From contig CAWDQE010000022.1 of assembly GCA_963804375.1 (NCBI GenBank), positions 372,001 to 436,000 on the forward strand: a stretch of 64,000 nucleotides of DNA. The letters run 5' to 3'. The position numbers were made by a program, and so were the translations under genes. Positions 17,596 to 26,432 of the stretch are shown piece by piece (position 1 is the stretch's first letter; every line of letters begins with the position of its first letter). Origin of the DNA: JANXQG01 sp963804375 (GTDB taxonomy: Bacteria > Planctomycetota > Planctomycetia > Pirellulales > Thermoguttaceae). Below the pieces are notes generated by a model. That model saw only the letters and a program-made list of their open reading frames with translations, was not told where the DNA came from and ran no database searches.

Positions 17596-18168
17596 CTAAA
17601 CCAGCTCTTTCTTCGCACCAATCAGCGTCCGCAGACGCTCGGCCAAGAGAGCCGCATCAAACGGCTTCTTGAACGTCTCGTTGATGCTCGAACGATCGAA
17701 GCTCATCGAGCTGCCGTCATCGGGCAGCAAGGCGATCAAAATCACGTCGGCAAACTCCGAGTTGCGGCGCAGGTTTTGGCAAATCTGCAACGCTTCGGTG
17801 CGGCCGATCGAGAAATCGACGATGATGCAATCCGGATGGAAGCTCTCGGCCTGGATGCCGGCGTCGAAACCGCTGGCAGCCACGGCAACCTTAAACGAGC
17901 GTTCCAGCGGAAGCTCCCGCTTGACGTTCTCGACGAGCACCTGGTCTTGTGCCACGATGAGCACCTTGGCCATGGCTTCGTCTTCGAGATCCCCCAAGGG
18001 CATGCCATGCTCTTTGAGGAACTTGATCAAGTATTCCCTAGGAATTCGCCGGTCTTGCGATCCTGGAATACGGTATCCCCGTAGCCGTCCCGAGTCGAAC
18101 CACTTGCTGACGGTGCGCGGGGCCACCTTACAAATCTTGGCGACCTGTCCTGTTGTGAAGACCTTCAT
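17596..18168 (-). CDS. HTH (excisionase/MerR-type) plus receiver-domain regulator
   Basis: 190 residues from MKVFTTGQVAK at 18168, with GGAGAG about 6-7 bases upstream (the longer frame lacks this). Residues 1-55 are a winged-helix excisionase-type DNA-binding domain (VAPRTVSKWFDSGRLRGYRIP). Residues 68-185 form a receiver fold: phospho-acceptor-like Asp118 (IIVDFS) and Lys in FKKPF. The acidic pocket at the first strand is changed (VLIVAQDQ instead of VDDE-like), so Mg-dependent phosphorylation may be lost. The domain order is opposite to common response regulators. No kinase gene is adjacent. Confidence 0.85.
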   Translation of the reverse strand: MKVFTTGQVAKICKVAPRTVSKWFDSGRLRGYRIPGSQDRRIPREYLIKFLKEHGMPLGDLEDEAMAKVLIVAQDQVLVENVKRELPLERSFKVAVAASGFDAGIQAESFHPDCIIVDFSIGRTEALQICQNLRRNSEFADVILIALLPDDGSSMSFDRSSINETFKKPFDAALLAERLRTLIGAKKELV

Positions 18169-18787
18169 CGCAGGCTCTCCGAAATCTCTCACGTTGGTTT
18201 GAGTTGTGCCTTACCTTCGACCCCTCTGTCTCGGCAAGACGCTATCGCCCCTGGTTTGCGGTATCTCCCCCGTACATCGCTCCGTCGAACCGACCGGCTA
18301 ATCCGGTCATTTGGATCCGCAATCCTCTGGGTCGGGGCCATCCGTAATCCGCTTGTCGTGGCTGTGGTTCAGCTCCCTCTGACCCGCGCCGCAATTACTT
18401 CATCGGCAACCTTGGTATTCGGAAGCCAGAGAAAATCCGTAAAATAGGGAATGCATGGTTCGCTCACCCCATCACGAATTACTCCGCTGCCATCCACAAT
18501 CGTCCGGCGAACTACAACTGACAGGAGAGATACGAGCGAACAAAGCGCCATGGAGAGTCTATCATGGCGAATCGTCAAGGCGTGACCTTCAAGGCAGGTT
18601 CCCCCCCTGCAAGCCCATTCCACGTTTCGTGCGCATCTGGAAGATGCATCGTTAGTAGAACAAGCCATCCGATGAATAGATTCGCCCTGAAATGGGCTTG
18701 GACTTTAGATTCTTTCTCCGGATGTAGCGAGGATCGCAATTCTGCCGCGGAAAACGCCCGTAACGATGATGTGGATGATAAGGTTCC
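18169..18787. other. Gene-free region upstream of the HTH-receiver gene
   Basis: About 620 bp between the regulator start and the stop of the TMTC-like gene. Short frames on both strands are unrelated to known proteins and have no clear ribosome binding site. The promoter of the regulator must lie here, but I see no strong -35/-10 pair on the minus strand. Confidence 0.5.
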
Positions 18788-21232
18788 CTACGGCGAATCG
18801 GTAAACGGCATCAGCATCGATCCGATGTTGTCCACATAACTCCGGCCGGACTGAAAGCACGCCCGAAAATCGGCCATGGCGGCCGATGAAAAAGGCGGAT
18901 CGGGCAGCCGGCTCGCCTGCTCGATGGTGTGGGCAGCCTGCGTAAAGTCTCCGGATTCCGCGTAGGCGGCCGCCAAGGCAACCAAGACCCGCGGATTGTT
19001 CCCCTCGGAGATCTTCATCGCCCGCCGGGCCAGGGCCAGGGCTTTGCCGCCGTCACGGACTTCCGCGTCCGGAGCGGTAGCCAGGAGCCAGGCTGTCATC
19101 GTGAGCACGGGCAGCGAATCGGGATTGCTGTCGAGAAAGCTCAGCCAGTATTCCCGTGCCTTGCGCGGCTGACGCTGCACGTAATACAGGTAGCCGAGGG
19201 TTTCCGTCGCCGCATTCGCGGTTTCCGGCTGCTGCACGAGTAGGGTGTAACACTGGATCGCCTCGTCGCGAAATTGCGGGTCGTTGACCAGCGTTTGGGC
19301 CACCTGGCCTAACGTCTTCCAGGCCTCGGAGTAGTTGGGGGCAAGTTCGAGCGCCTTACGAAGGGCGTCGATTCCCTCCCGATAATGCTTCTGCAGGCAC
19401 AAAACGCGGCCCAACTTCCAATACGCCTCCACGTACTGGGGGTCCTTTTCCAACGCCGTGCGAAAGTTGGCCTCGGCCTCGGCAAGTTCGCCGCGAACCA
19501 TGAGTCCCGTGCCGAGGTTCACGTAGCTTTGTTCGAAGTCGGGCCGGATCTCGATCGCCGTGCGATAGTGCGTAAGCGCTTCCTCGATCAAGTTCTTGAA
19601 CATCTGCATGTCCATGGGCCTGAGCGTCTGGGCTTTGTGCATGTACATGTTGCCGAGATTGATGTGGGCCTCGACGTATCGCGGACGGATCTCGACCGCG
19701 TGCTGGTAACGCTGGAAGGCCTCGTCGAACCGGCCTTCGGATTCATCGAATAATCCGAGATTGTTCTCGGCCAAGGCGATTTCTGGATTGGCCTTCAGGG
19801 CGCTGGTCCAGAGGGTCTTGCTGTCTTTCCAGATTCCCGTCTGTGCCGCGGCAGCTTGGATAAGCAAGGGAACCAACAGCACTAGGGCCGCAGTCCACGC
19901 CAAACGCCGCAAAGGCAAGTTGGCTGTGAGCTCCTCCGCGGTCCAGGCCAGCATGATATAGAGCCCGATGTGGGGAAGATACGTGTAACGATCGGCCATC
20001 CCCTGCACCCCGACCTGGATCAGGCCGATGACCGGCAACAGGGCCACCAGATACCATAACCATCCCACCGTCAGCCACCGCCACGCCCGCTTCCACATAA
20101 CCAGGGCCGTGATCGCCGCCAGCACGAGCCCAGCCACCACGACTTTTGGCCAAGGAACGCCGTGTTCCGGAAACGGGTAGAGCGGGGCCAGATTGACCGG
20201 GTAGAAAAGCTCGCCAATATACGTCGCGTAGGACACCAGGGCATTTTCCAACCGCATCGGGAAGGTAACCGTGTCGATGACTTTCATCGCCCCGCGCTGG
20301 GCGATCACGGTCACGACGCTCGATGCCAGCGCCAATACAAACAAGGGGGCCTTTTCCGAAACGATCCCTATCGGCCAACGGCCCCCGCCTTCGGCTTGCG
20401 GATTATTCGCACCGGCCGGCGGGTCTTGCCTCTCGGCCACAGCGGCATGCGTTCCATCCGGCCACAATCGCCCCAGCGGCCAGTAGTCCAGCAGCAGCAA
20501 CAGCACGGGCATGGTCACAAGCATCGGCTTGGCCGTCAGCCCGATGGTAAAAAGTAAGACTACCAGTCCGTACCGCCCCCAGGAGTGGCGATGCTGCGCA
20601 TAGGCCGCGTAGGCCCACAGCGTCAAGAGGAAGAATAGGCCGCTGAGCACGTCTTTCCGCTCGGAGATCCAGGCGACCGATTCGGCCCGCAGGGGATGCA
20701 GCCCGAACAGCACGGCCACCAGCAGGCTCGGCCACGACGCGGAAGTCATCCGGCGCAGGGCCAGGAACAGCACGAGCACGTTGATGGCGTGGATCAGGAT
20801 GTTCGTCAGGTGGTAGCCCCAGGGACGCTGCAGGCTTTCGGGGCCGAAGATCTGGCGGTCGAGCATGTGCGAGAGCCAGGTCAGCGGATGCCAGTTGTCG
20901 TAATCCAGACTCTTAACGGCCCAAGTGATCGAATCCTTCGTGAGGCCTTGAGCGACATGCTCGTTGATATAGCGGTTGTCGTCGTAATTGACGAAGCTGA
21001 AATCCTTCTCCAAGGCCGGCCGGAAGGCCAGGATCGTGCCGAGCAGCAGCACCGCGCAGACCGCGGCCAGCACCCAGGGGCTCCTTTCCGCGAGATCGGT
21101 GACGACCGGCGAGCTGGGGCGGCCGGCACCCGCCCGACGTTTTGCTGTCCGGCCCAACGAGCCCGCTGATGCAAAGAAGTTCTGCGAGGATGCCGTCGTC
21201 AAGGATGTGTCGCGCTTGCGTTTTCGCCCCAT
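18788..21232 (-). CDS. TMTC-like membrane protein with C-terminal TPR repeats
   Basis: 814 residues. After a basic cytoplasmic start (MGRKRKRD), about ten membrane segments run from 58 to 460 with the motifs NYDDNRYI, WHPLTWLSHMLD and HPLRAESVAWISERKDVL. These match the TMTC/PMT-like branch of GT-C glycosyltransferases common in planctomycetes. The soluble C-terminal third holds about six TPR units (e.g. EAYWKLGRVLCLQKHYREGI, EAWKTLGQVAQTL). It may transfer a sugar from a lipid carrier or bind proteins at the membrane; substrate unknown. Confidence 0.85.
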   Translation of the reverse strand: MGRKRKRDTSLTTASSQNFFASAGSLGRTAKRRAGAGRPSSPVVTDLAERSPWVLAAVCAVLLLGTILAFRPALEKDFSFVNYDDNRYINEHVAQGLTKDSITWAVKSLDYDNWHPLTWLSHMLDRQIFGPESLQRPWGYHLTNILIHAINVLVLFLALRRMTSASWPSLLVAVLFGLHPLRAESVAWISERKDVLSGLFFLLTLWAYAAYAQHRHSWGRYGLVVLLFTIGLTAKPMLVTMPVLLLLLDYWPLGRLWPDGTHAAVAERQDPPAGANNPQAEGGGRWPIGIVSEKAPLFVLALASSVVTVIAQRGAMKVIDTVTFPMRLENALVSYATYIGELFYPVNLAPLYPFPEHGVPWPKVVVAGLVLAAITALVMWKRAWRWLTVGWLWYLVALLPVIGLIQVGVQGMADRYTYLPHIGLYIMLAWTAEELTANLPLRRLAWTAALVLLVPLLIQAAAAQTGIWKDSKTLWTSALKANPEIALAENNLGLFDESEGRFDEAFQRYQHAVEIRPRYVEAHINLGNMYMHKAQTLRPMDMQMFKNLIEEALTHYRTAIEIRPDFEQSYVNLGTGLMVRGELAEAEANFRTALEKDPQYVEAYWKLGRVLCLQKHYREGIDALRKALELAPNYSEAWKTLGQVAQTLVNDPQFRDEAIQCYTLLVQQPETANAATETLGYLYYVQRQPRKAREYWLSFLDSNPDSLPVLTMTAWLLATAPDAEVRDGGKALALARRAMKISEGNNPRVLVALAAAYAESGDFTQAAHTIEQASRLPDPPFSSAAMADFRACFQSGRSYVDNIGSMLMPFTDSP

Positions 21233-21298
21233 GCGGGTATTCTCATCAGTCAGCGGAAATTTGTAAAGCTGGAAATGCAGGAGCGAATAAGCCCCGTT

Positions 21299-21754
21299 TT
21301 ACGTATCCCGCTGCTTCGCCTGCATGCACTGCAAATAGTACTTCTGCACGTAGGCCACGCAAGACCGGCCGTTGGCCGCGAGTCGGGCACAACGGGCCTC
21401 GGCCGACTTGGCCCGTTCCAGAATCGCCCGAGTTCGCGTGGCGACGCCTTCTGCCACGTCCCGGTCGATTTCTCCGCAAGTCAGGCCGAAACAGGCGCAG
21501 ATGGGGGCGTCCGGATCTTTGGGATAAACCGCCCGGCTCAACTCCGAAACCAGCACGACGCGCTCGAAACCGTCAAAATAGGCGACCTCGCAGCGTGGCG
21601 AAGGGCAGAAGTTGGCCCGTGGCGACATCCGGCCGAGCTGTTGGGCGGAAAGATGCGTTTCCAGCGTCTCGCCGCCCACGGTTTCACCTTGGGCGCCGCA
21701 GCGCGGACAATATTCGGAGGTCTGCTCGGCTTCGCGGACAAAGGCCTTGTTCAT
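21299..21754 (-). CDS. CopZ-like iron-sulfur/zinc metallochaperone domain protein
   Basis: 151 residues. An N-terminal zinc site (CPRCGAQG ... FCPSPRCEVAYF) is followed by ICACFGLTCGEI and a C-terminal RSCVAYVQKYYLQC segment. This is the order seen in the N-terminal [2Fe-2S]/Zn domain of CopZ-type metallochaperones. It may deliver copper or sense metal or redox state. The usual C-terminal HMA domain is absent. There is no strong ribosome binding site before 21754. Confidence 0.72.
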   Translation of the reverse strand: MNKAFVREAEQTSEYCPRCGAQGETVGGETLETHLSAQQLGRMSPRANFCPSPRCEVAYFDGFERVVLVSELSRAVYPKDPDAPICACFGLTCGEIDRDVAEGVATRTRAILERAKSAEARCARLAANGRSCVAYVQKYYLQCMQAKQRDT

Positions 21755-21762
21755 GGAATCTA

Positions 21763-21981
21763 TTGTACAACCCGCACGAAGCGTGAGAGGACACGATCCT
21801 CTTCCCGGCCTTCCACGAGATCGTGACCCAGAGCGAGTACGACGCCCTGGGCGAAGATTTCGAGAAGAAGGAGAACCAACTCTTCGGCGACGGCGGTTTC
21901 GAGAAAAATGTCGCGCGGGTCGAGGCGGTCGAAAAAACGCTCGGCGTCTATGACCTCGCCCAGTTCACGCCGAAGGTGTAA
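21763..21981 (+). pseudogene. 3' remnant of a hemerythrin-like (HHE) protein gene
   Basis: The + strand reads LYNPHEA-stop-EDTILFPAFHEIV ... FEKKENQLFGDGGFEK ... LGVYDLAQFTPKV-stop. This matches the C-terminal half of HHE cation-binding proteins, where PHEAREDTxLFPAFHE carries metal-binding His and Glu residues. A TGA at 21784-21786 replaces the expected Arg codon (CGA to TGA), and the first half is missing because the CopZ-like gene begins there. It is a relic left by a deletion or rearrangement. Confidence 0.75.
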
Positions 21982-21988
21982 CCGGGTT

Positions 21989-24010
21989 CTACTGCGCGGC
22001 CGCCACCTTCATCCGTTCGCCGGCTCGCTTTTCATAAAACGCGAAACCGTGGCTCTCGAATACGAGTTGTGCGGCAGTTTGGCCGGCGAGAAACGCACGA
22101 ACGTCGGCCGCAGCGCCCTCCGTTCGCACCAACACGTAGCGAACCTCTGGCCGATCGAATGTCTGCCGGAAAGCAGAGATCTCGTGGCATGTGCAGACAA
22201 CGCTCCGCCGCCCCAGTTCCGGCAGCCAGCGCATGGCCTGGTAATCGGTGGCGATCGTTGTCTTGCCGGGATGACCGGCCGCGTAAGCGTAAAGCTCCTG
22301 ATTCAGGTCCGGCAGCCCGACCAGCCGCTGCTGCTCTCGCTGTGAGTTCAGAAGCCCTTCATTGTTGATGCACAGGCAGACTGCGACCAAGAGAAGTGTC
22401 AACAGACCGACAAGATGCCCCACGCGCAGCCAAGTCGGCCATTTGGAGTGCGGCGCGGGCACCATGCTTGCATGGTCGTCGCCGCTTTTGTCATGGCTGG
22501 CGCTTACATTGTGATTCAGTTTCAGGCAAGGGCGGACACTGCCGTTCTCACGGGGAAAAAACCGAAAATCGGCCGGAAAGCGGCGACGACCATGCAAGCA
22601 TGGTGCCCGCGCCGCACTCCAAATTGACCGCGAGCCGTAAACCACGGCTACCCAGGACACAACCCGCACCGTGCCGATGCCCGCGGCCGAGCCGACCCAG
22701 GGAACGATCATGGCCAGGTTGCGCAAGTCGTAGGAAAAGGCCGCCGCCCAGATCAGACCCAGCGGCAGGACGAAAATCCCCACGAGCCACCGCTGCAACG
22801 GATCCCACAGTGCGGCCGCCACGGCAATCAGAAGCAGCACGGCGCCCACCGGCGTGATCGCTGCAACGACCAGGCCGCCGGCGTGAACCAGGCGTTGCGG
22901 CAAGTCTCTGCCCTGATGGAAATCGGCCAGCAACTGGGCCGTATTGTTTCTGTCGCAGCCGGCCTGAATATCAAAGAATTTATAGAGGTACCAGGGCGAA
23001 ATCAACAGGCCCATGATCAAGCCCATTCGCACCAGCGTGAATAAATGTCTGCGCAGGCCATCTGATCCGTCGTTGCCGAGGACAAACCGCCAGGCCAGCA
23101 GGGGGTACACTGCGGCGACGTACAACCCCGTTTGTTTGGTCATAGCCGCCCCGGCAGCCAGCAGGGCGCCTACAAGCAAGTACTTCGCGCGGCGGGGCGT
23201 TTCCCTCGTGCTTTGTGCCAACATCAAGACGTAGACAGGCGCAAGCGCGAAGAAGGCCAAGGGCACGTCCACGTAACCGCTGCTGAGCATGCGAAACCGC
23301 AGCAGGGCCACAAGCAGACCGTAGGTGATCAGCACGCCAGGCACATAACCGAACTGGCCCCTGATTCGGGCCATATCGAGCATCGCCAGCAGCAGCAGCA
23401 GGCAGAAGAGGAACTGAAAGCCCTTGGCGAAGATCCAAACCTCGCTGCTTTGCATGAACACGTAGCTCAGCGACAGGTTCGTCGGTAGCAACTGCGGGTA
23501 GATGCTCGTCGCATAGGGCAAGCGGTTGGCGGCCCAATCGACGGCCCAGCGATTCCACGAGACGACGGCGTCCCATTGCTGAAAGATCTGGCCTACCGTC
23601 GCGAGGCCGGAAAGAGCGAAACCGCCGATCAACAGCACCGCGGCAGCCACAAACATGCGTCGCAGAAGTTTCGATAAAGCGTTTGCATTCGAGTCCCCCG
23701 CCGCCCGGAAGAAGGCCTTTATTCGTCGCTCCCAAGCGGCGACCGCCTCGGCAAGGCCGCTCCGCAGCCAGCGATGGTCCATGGCCACTAGCAGGACCAG
23801 TTCCGCGGCGAAAATCGCGTAGACCACGGCCGGCCGATAGACTCTCAAAACCACGAGCCCCGCCACCAGAACATGGTTGATGACGAGGCTCAACGCGAAC
23901 AACAAGACGCATGTGCCGAGGATTCCCGTGCCGACCCGCAGGGTCCTCAGCAGCAAGTAGCCCGGCAGAACCACGATCTGCGCGATCGACAGCAGGCCGA
24001 GAAGCGCCAT
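21989..24010 (-). CDS. GT39-like polytopic membrane glycosyltransferase with an in-frame repeat insertion
   Basis: 673 residues from MALLGLLSIAQIVVL at 24010, one base after the stop of the PpiC-repeat gene. At least ten membrane segments, an early WDAVVSWNRWAVDWAANRLPY luminal loop and AMTKQTGLYVAAVYPLL suggest a GT-C fold enzyme using a lipid-linked sugar donor. Residues about 463-524 (IWSAARAPCLHG ... SMVPAPHSKWP) are polar, Cys/His/Arg-rich and encoded entirely by a palindromic element. After them the protein resumes with a membrane segment (VGLLTLLLVAVCLCI) and a C-terminal soluble domain. The family call is by membrane pattern and is moderate. Confidence 0.75.
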   Translation of the reverse strand: MALLGLLSIAQIVVLPGYLLLRTLRVGTGILGTCVLLFALSLVINHVLVAGLVVLRVYRPAVVYAIFAAELVLLVAMDHRWLRSGLAEAVAAWERRIKAFFRAAGDSNANALSKLLRRMFVAAAVLLIGGFALSGLATVGQIFQQWDAVVSWNRWAVDWAANRLPYATSIYPQLLPTNLSLSYVFMQSSEVWIFAKGFQFLFCLLLLLAMLDMARIRGQFGYVPGVLITYGLLVALLRFRMLSSGYVDVPLAFFALAPVYVLMLAQSTRETPRRAKYLLVGALLAAGAAMTKQTGLYVAAVYPLLAWRFVLGNDGSDGLRRHLFTLVRMGLIMGLLISPWYLYKFFDIQAGCDRNNTAQLLADFHQGRDLPQRLVHAGGLVVAAITPVGAVLLLIAVAAALWDPLQRWLVGIFVLPLGLIWAAAFSYDLRNLAMIVPWVGSAAGIGTVRVVSWVAVVYGSRSIWSAARAPCLHGRRRFPADFRFFPRENGSVRPCLKLNHNVSASHDKSGDDHASMVPAPHSKWPTWLRVGHLVGLLTLLLVAVCLCINNEGLLNSQREQQRLVGLPDLNQELYAYAAGHPGKTTIATDYQAMRWLPELGRRSVVCTCHEISAFRQTFDRPEVRYVLVRTEGAAADVRAFLAGQTAAQLVFESHGFAFYEKRAGERMKVAAAQ
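22441..22624. repeat. Family E element with perfect 48-bp inverted arms, inside the GT39-like gene
   Basis: Arms 22441-22488 and 22577-22624 are exact reverse complements, starting ATTTGGAGTGCGGCGCGGGC. Each arm has an inner palindrome (CCATGCTTGCATGG). The 88-bp centre is unique. Both arms and the centre are translated without stops in the minus-strand gene. Terminal bases match repeat H. Confidence 0.9.
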
Positions 24011-24011
24011 A

Positions 24012-26031
24012 TCACTTTCGCACGGGCGTCTCGTAGGCCGTGGGCACTGCCGGGCCGGCCTGTTGTCGCTCCTTGCTGGGCGAGCGACTGGCGGCCGGGT
24101 CGAGGAAGTTGTCGACCACGGTCGAATCCTGCAATCGCTCGTAGTACTCATTCATGGCCAGGCGTTCCTTTTTTTCGCGAATGTCTTCGTAGATTTCCTT
24201 CCGCACGTCCGCGAATTTGACATCGATCGGCTTGGTATAGCCCTCGCAGAAGAGGATCACATACTTGTCGTCCAACTGGATCACGCCCGACAATTCACCC
24301 GGCTTCAGGGCGAAGGCCTCGGATTCCAAGAGCGGTTGGCCGCCGTACTTGCGGATGGGGGGCACCTCGCCTCTCAGGGCGCGGCTGCTGCGCTCGATCG
24401 AATACTTCTCGGCCAGATCGCCGAAGGCTTCGATTGGCGGTGTGCGGCGTTCCTTCTCCCAGTTTACCTGGGCCTGGCGTGCGGCTCCCCAGGTTTCCTG
24501 CGCCCGACGCAGGTTGTTCGAAGACGATCGCGCGGCAACGGACGCGGGGACCATAATTCGCCTCAAAGCCCTTATTCAGATCGTCTTCGGTCACGTCGAT
24601 CTTGCCCACGGCCAGCTTCTTCAGGGCCACGGCGGGCCAAACCGCCTCGCGGCGGTACGTCTCGGTGGAAACTCCTTGCTGCTTGGCAGCCTGTTCCAGC
24701 CAACGCTTCGAGTCGGGCGATCCGTCGGGCAGCGGTTTGGTCACCTGCGCGGCCGCATGGGCAATCTCCGCGTCGATCTCCTGCTCTGAAACGGTCACCT
24801 GGTGCTGCGTGCAAGCCAGTTCCAGTATCCGCCGGCCGATCAGGCCTTGCAGCACGTCCGTGCCGTGGCGAGCGATGCATTCTTCGTCGAGTTGACGAAG
24901 ATAAATCGGAGAGCCGTTGACCAGCGCGACCACGCCCTCGCCTAGCTGTTGGCGGAGTTGCGGATTGTTGATCACGTTCTGCACGTGGGATTTCTTTTGC
25001 AATTCATGGAAGATCTCGCTGGCCACTTGCCGCATCTTCCGGTCGCGGATGATCTTCTCCAAGTACGGGTCGGCCTGGGCCCTAGTGATCTGTCGAGCGG
25101 CAATCACGCCTTCGCGCTTCAGGATCACGTATTGACCCGCGCTGCGGATGACGCCGGAAACCTGGCCGTCAGCCAGCCCAAACGCGGCCTGCTCGATTTC
25201 GGGGCAGGGGCCATACTTGCGGATCGGCGGCACCAGGCCCTTGATGCTGGCGCTGGGGCCGTCTTCCGAATACTGTTTGGCCAGGTTGCCGAAGTCGGCC
25301 GGATTGGCTGCGGCGAGGGCCTGAACCTTCTGGGCCTTCTCCATGGTGGTGCACACGATCAACCGTGCCTTGACGGCCGCGCCGTATTCCATCTCAAAGG
25401 CTTCGGTTAGCTCCTTCTCGGTGACCCGCAGCCTCTCGCCCGCCAACTTCCGCAACGCCAGACTGGGCCAGATGATGTCGTTGGCATACTGGTCGGGCTT
25501 GATTCCCCGCTCTTGCCAGAGCAGCTTCATCCACTGCTCGACCGGCAGGCCGAAGCCTTGAGCCAACTGCTTGATCTCCTCATCGACCTCGCCGCGAGAA
25601 ATGGTAATCCCCATTTGCCGGCATTCGACGAGGATCAGATATTTGTTGACCATCGCCTCCAGCACGTCCTTGCCGTAATGGATGCGACACTCCTCGGCCA
25701 ATTCCTCGCAACGGATGGAATGCCCGTTGACCGAAGCCACCACGTTGGGGATCGGCGTGCGGCCGGGAATCAGCGAGGCAGTGCCTCGGGTGGCTGGCGC
25801 CGGGGCACCCGGTACCCCGGGTCGGGGAGAATCGTCAGGCGCCGCCGCCACGGGGGCGGAAACGGGCCCGGCCGGTTCGAGGGAGACTTGCGCCTTGGCC
25901 GCCGAGGTGCCCCAGCAATAGCGAATCACGCCACATGCAGCCAGCACGCACAGGCCGCCGAAGATCACGCCCAGCCGCCCCCTCCAAGAGCGCGGCGCGA
26001 CGAAGAAGTTGCGGAATCCTTTCCGACTCAT
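24012..26031 (-). CDS. Exported protein with three PpiC/parvulin-type units, frameshifted near 24515-24522
   Basis: From MSRKGFRNFF at 26031 (AAGGAGGAA 8 bases upstream) there is a membrane anchor (about 20-42), a Pro/Ala linker, then repeated SurA/PpiC-like units: NGHSIRCEELAEEC ... VPPIRKYGPCPEIEQAAFGL, a second beginning VNGSPIYLRQLDEEC, and a third ending VPPIRKYGGQPLLESEAF. The frame from 26031 breaks after VRCRAIVF. The next frame resumes with NNLRRAQETW and runs to 24012. One extra base in TTCGAACAA restores a single ~672-residue protein. It may be a periplasmic folding helper. The frameshift is either an assembly error or a recent mutation. The next gene follows after one base. Confidence 0.8.
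25801..25828. repeat. Family F element inside the PpiC-repeat gene
   Basis: CGGGGCACCCGGTACCCCGG followed by GTCGGGG. It matches 36464-36493 in about 27 of 29 bases. On the minus strand it encodes SPRPGVPGAP in the linker after the membrane anchor. Confidence 0.6.
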
Positions 26032-26164
26032 TGCGGTTCCTCCTTAAACCAGCAAAATCCACACCGTTGGGGTCCGGGTCCATGCGATCCCAACCTGGCG
26101 AGGAGAAGTATATAGAATTCTGCCCGGTGCAAGCAAGACCGCTTTTTGCAAACAGCTCGCACCT

Positions 26165-26412
26165 GGGTTTGGCGCGGGTCTCCTGACTGGGTTTGGCGCG
26201 GGTCTCCTGACCCCGCCGCAAAGCCCGACCGAAGGTCTCCCCATCCGCCGTGAGACCTTCGGTCGGCCGCGTGGCCCGGTCAGAGACCGGCCACAACAGC
26301 GGGTTTGGCGCGGGTCTCCTGACCCCGCCGAAAAGCCCGACCGAAGGTCTCCCCATCCGCCGTGAGACCTTCGGTCGGCCGCGTGGCTCGGTTAGAGACC
26401 GGCCACAACAGC
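26165..26412. repeat. Family G tri-hairpin array, two units of 112 bp plus a partial
   Basis: Units start at 26189 and 26301, after a short partial copy at 26165. Each holds three self-pairing modules: GGGTCTCCTGACCCC; a stem made of GACCGAAGGTCTCC and its complement; and GTGGCTCGGTTAGAGACCGG. It lies between the 5' end of the PpiC gene and the 3' end of a zinc-ribbon gene. There is no coding support. Confidence 0.85.
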
Positions 26413-26432
26413 GTGATCGCTTTTCACAATCC

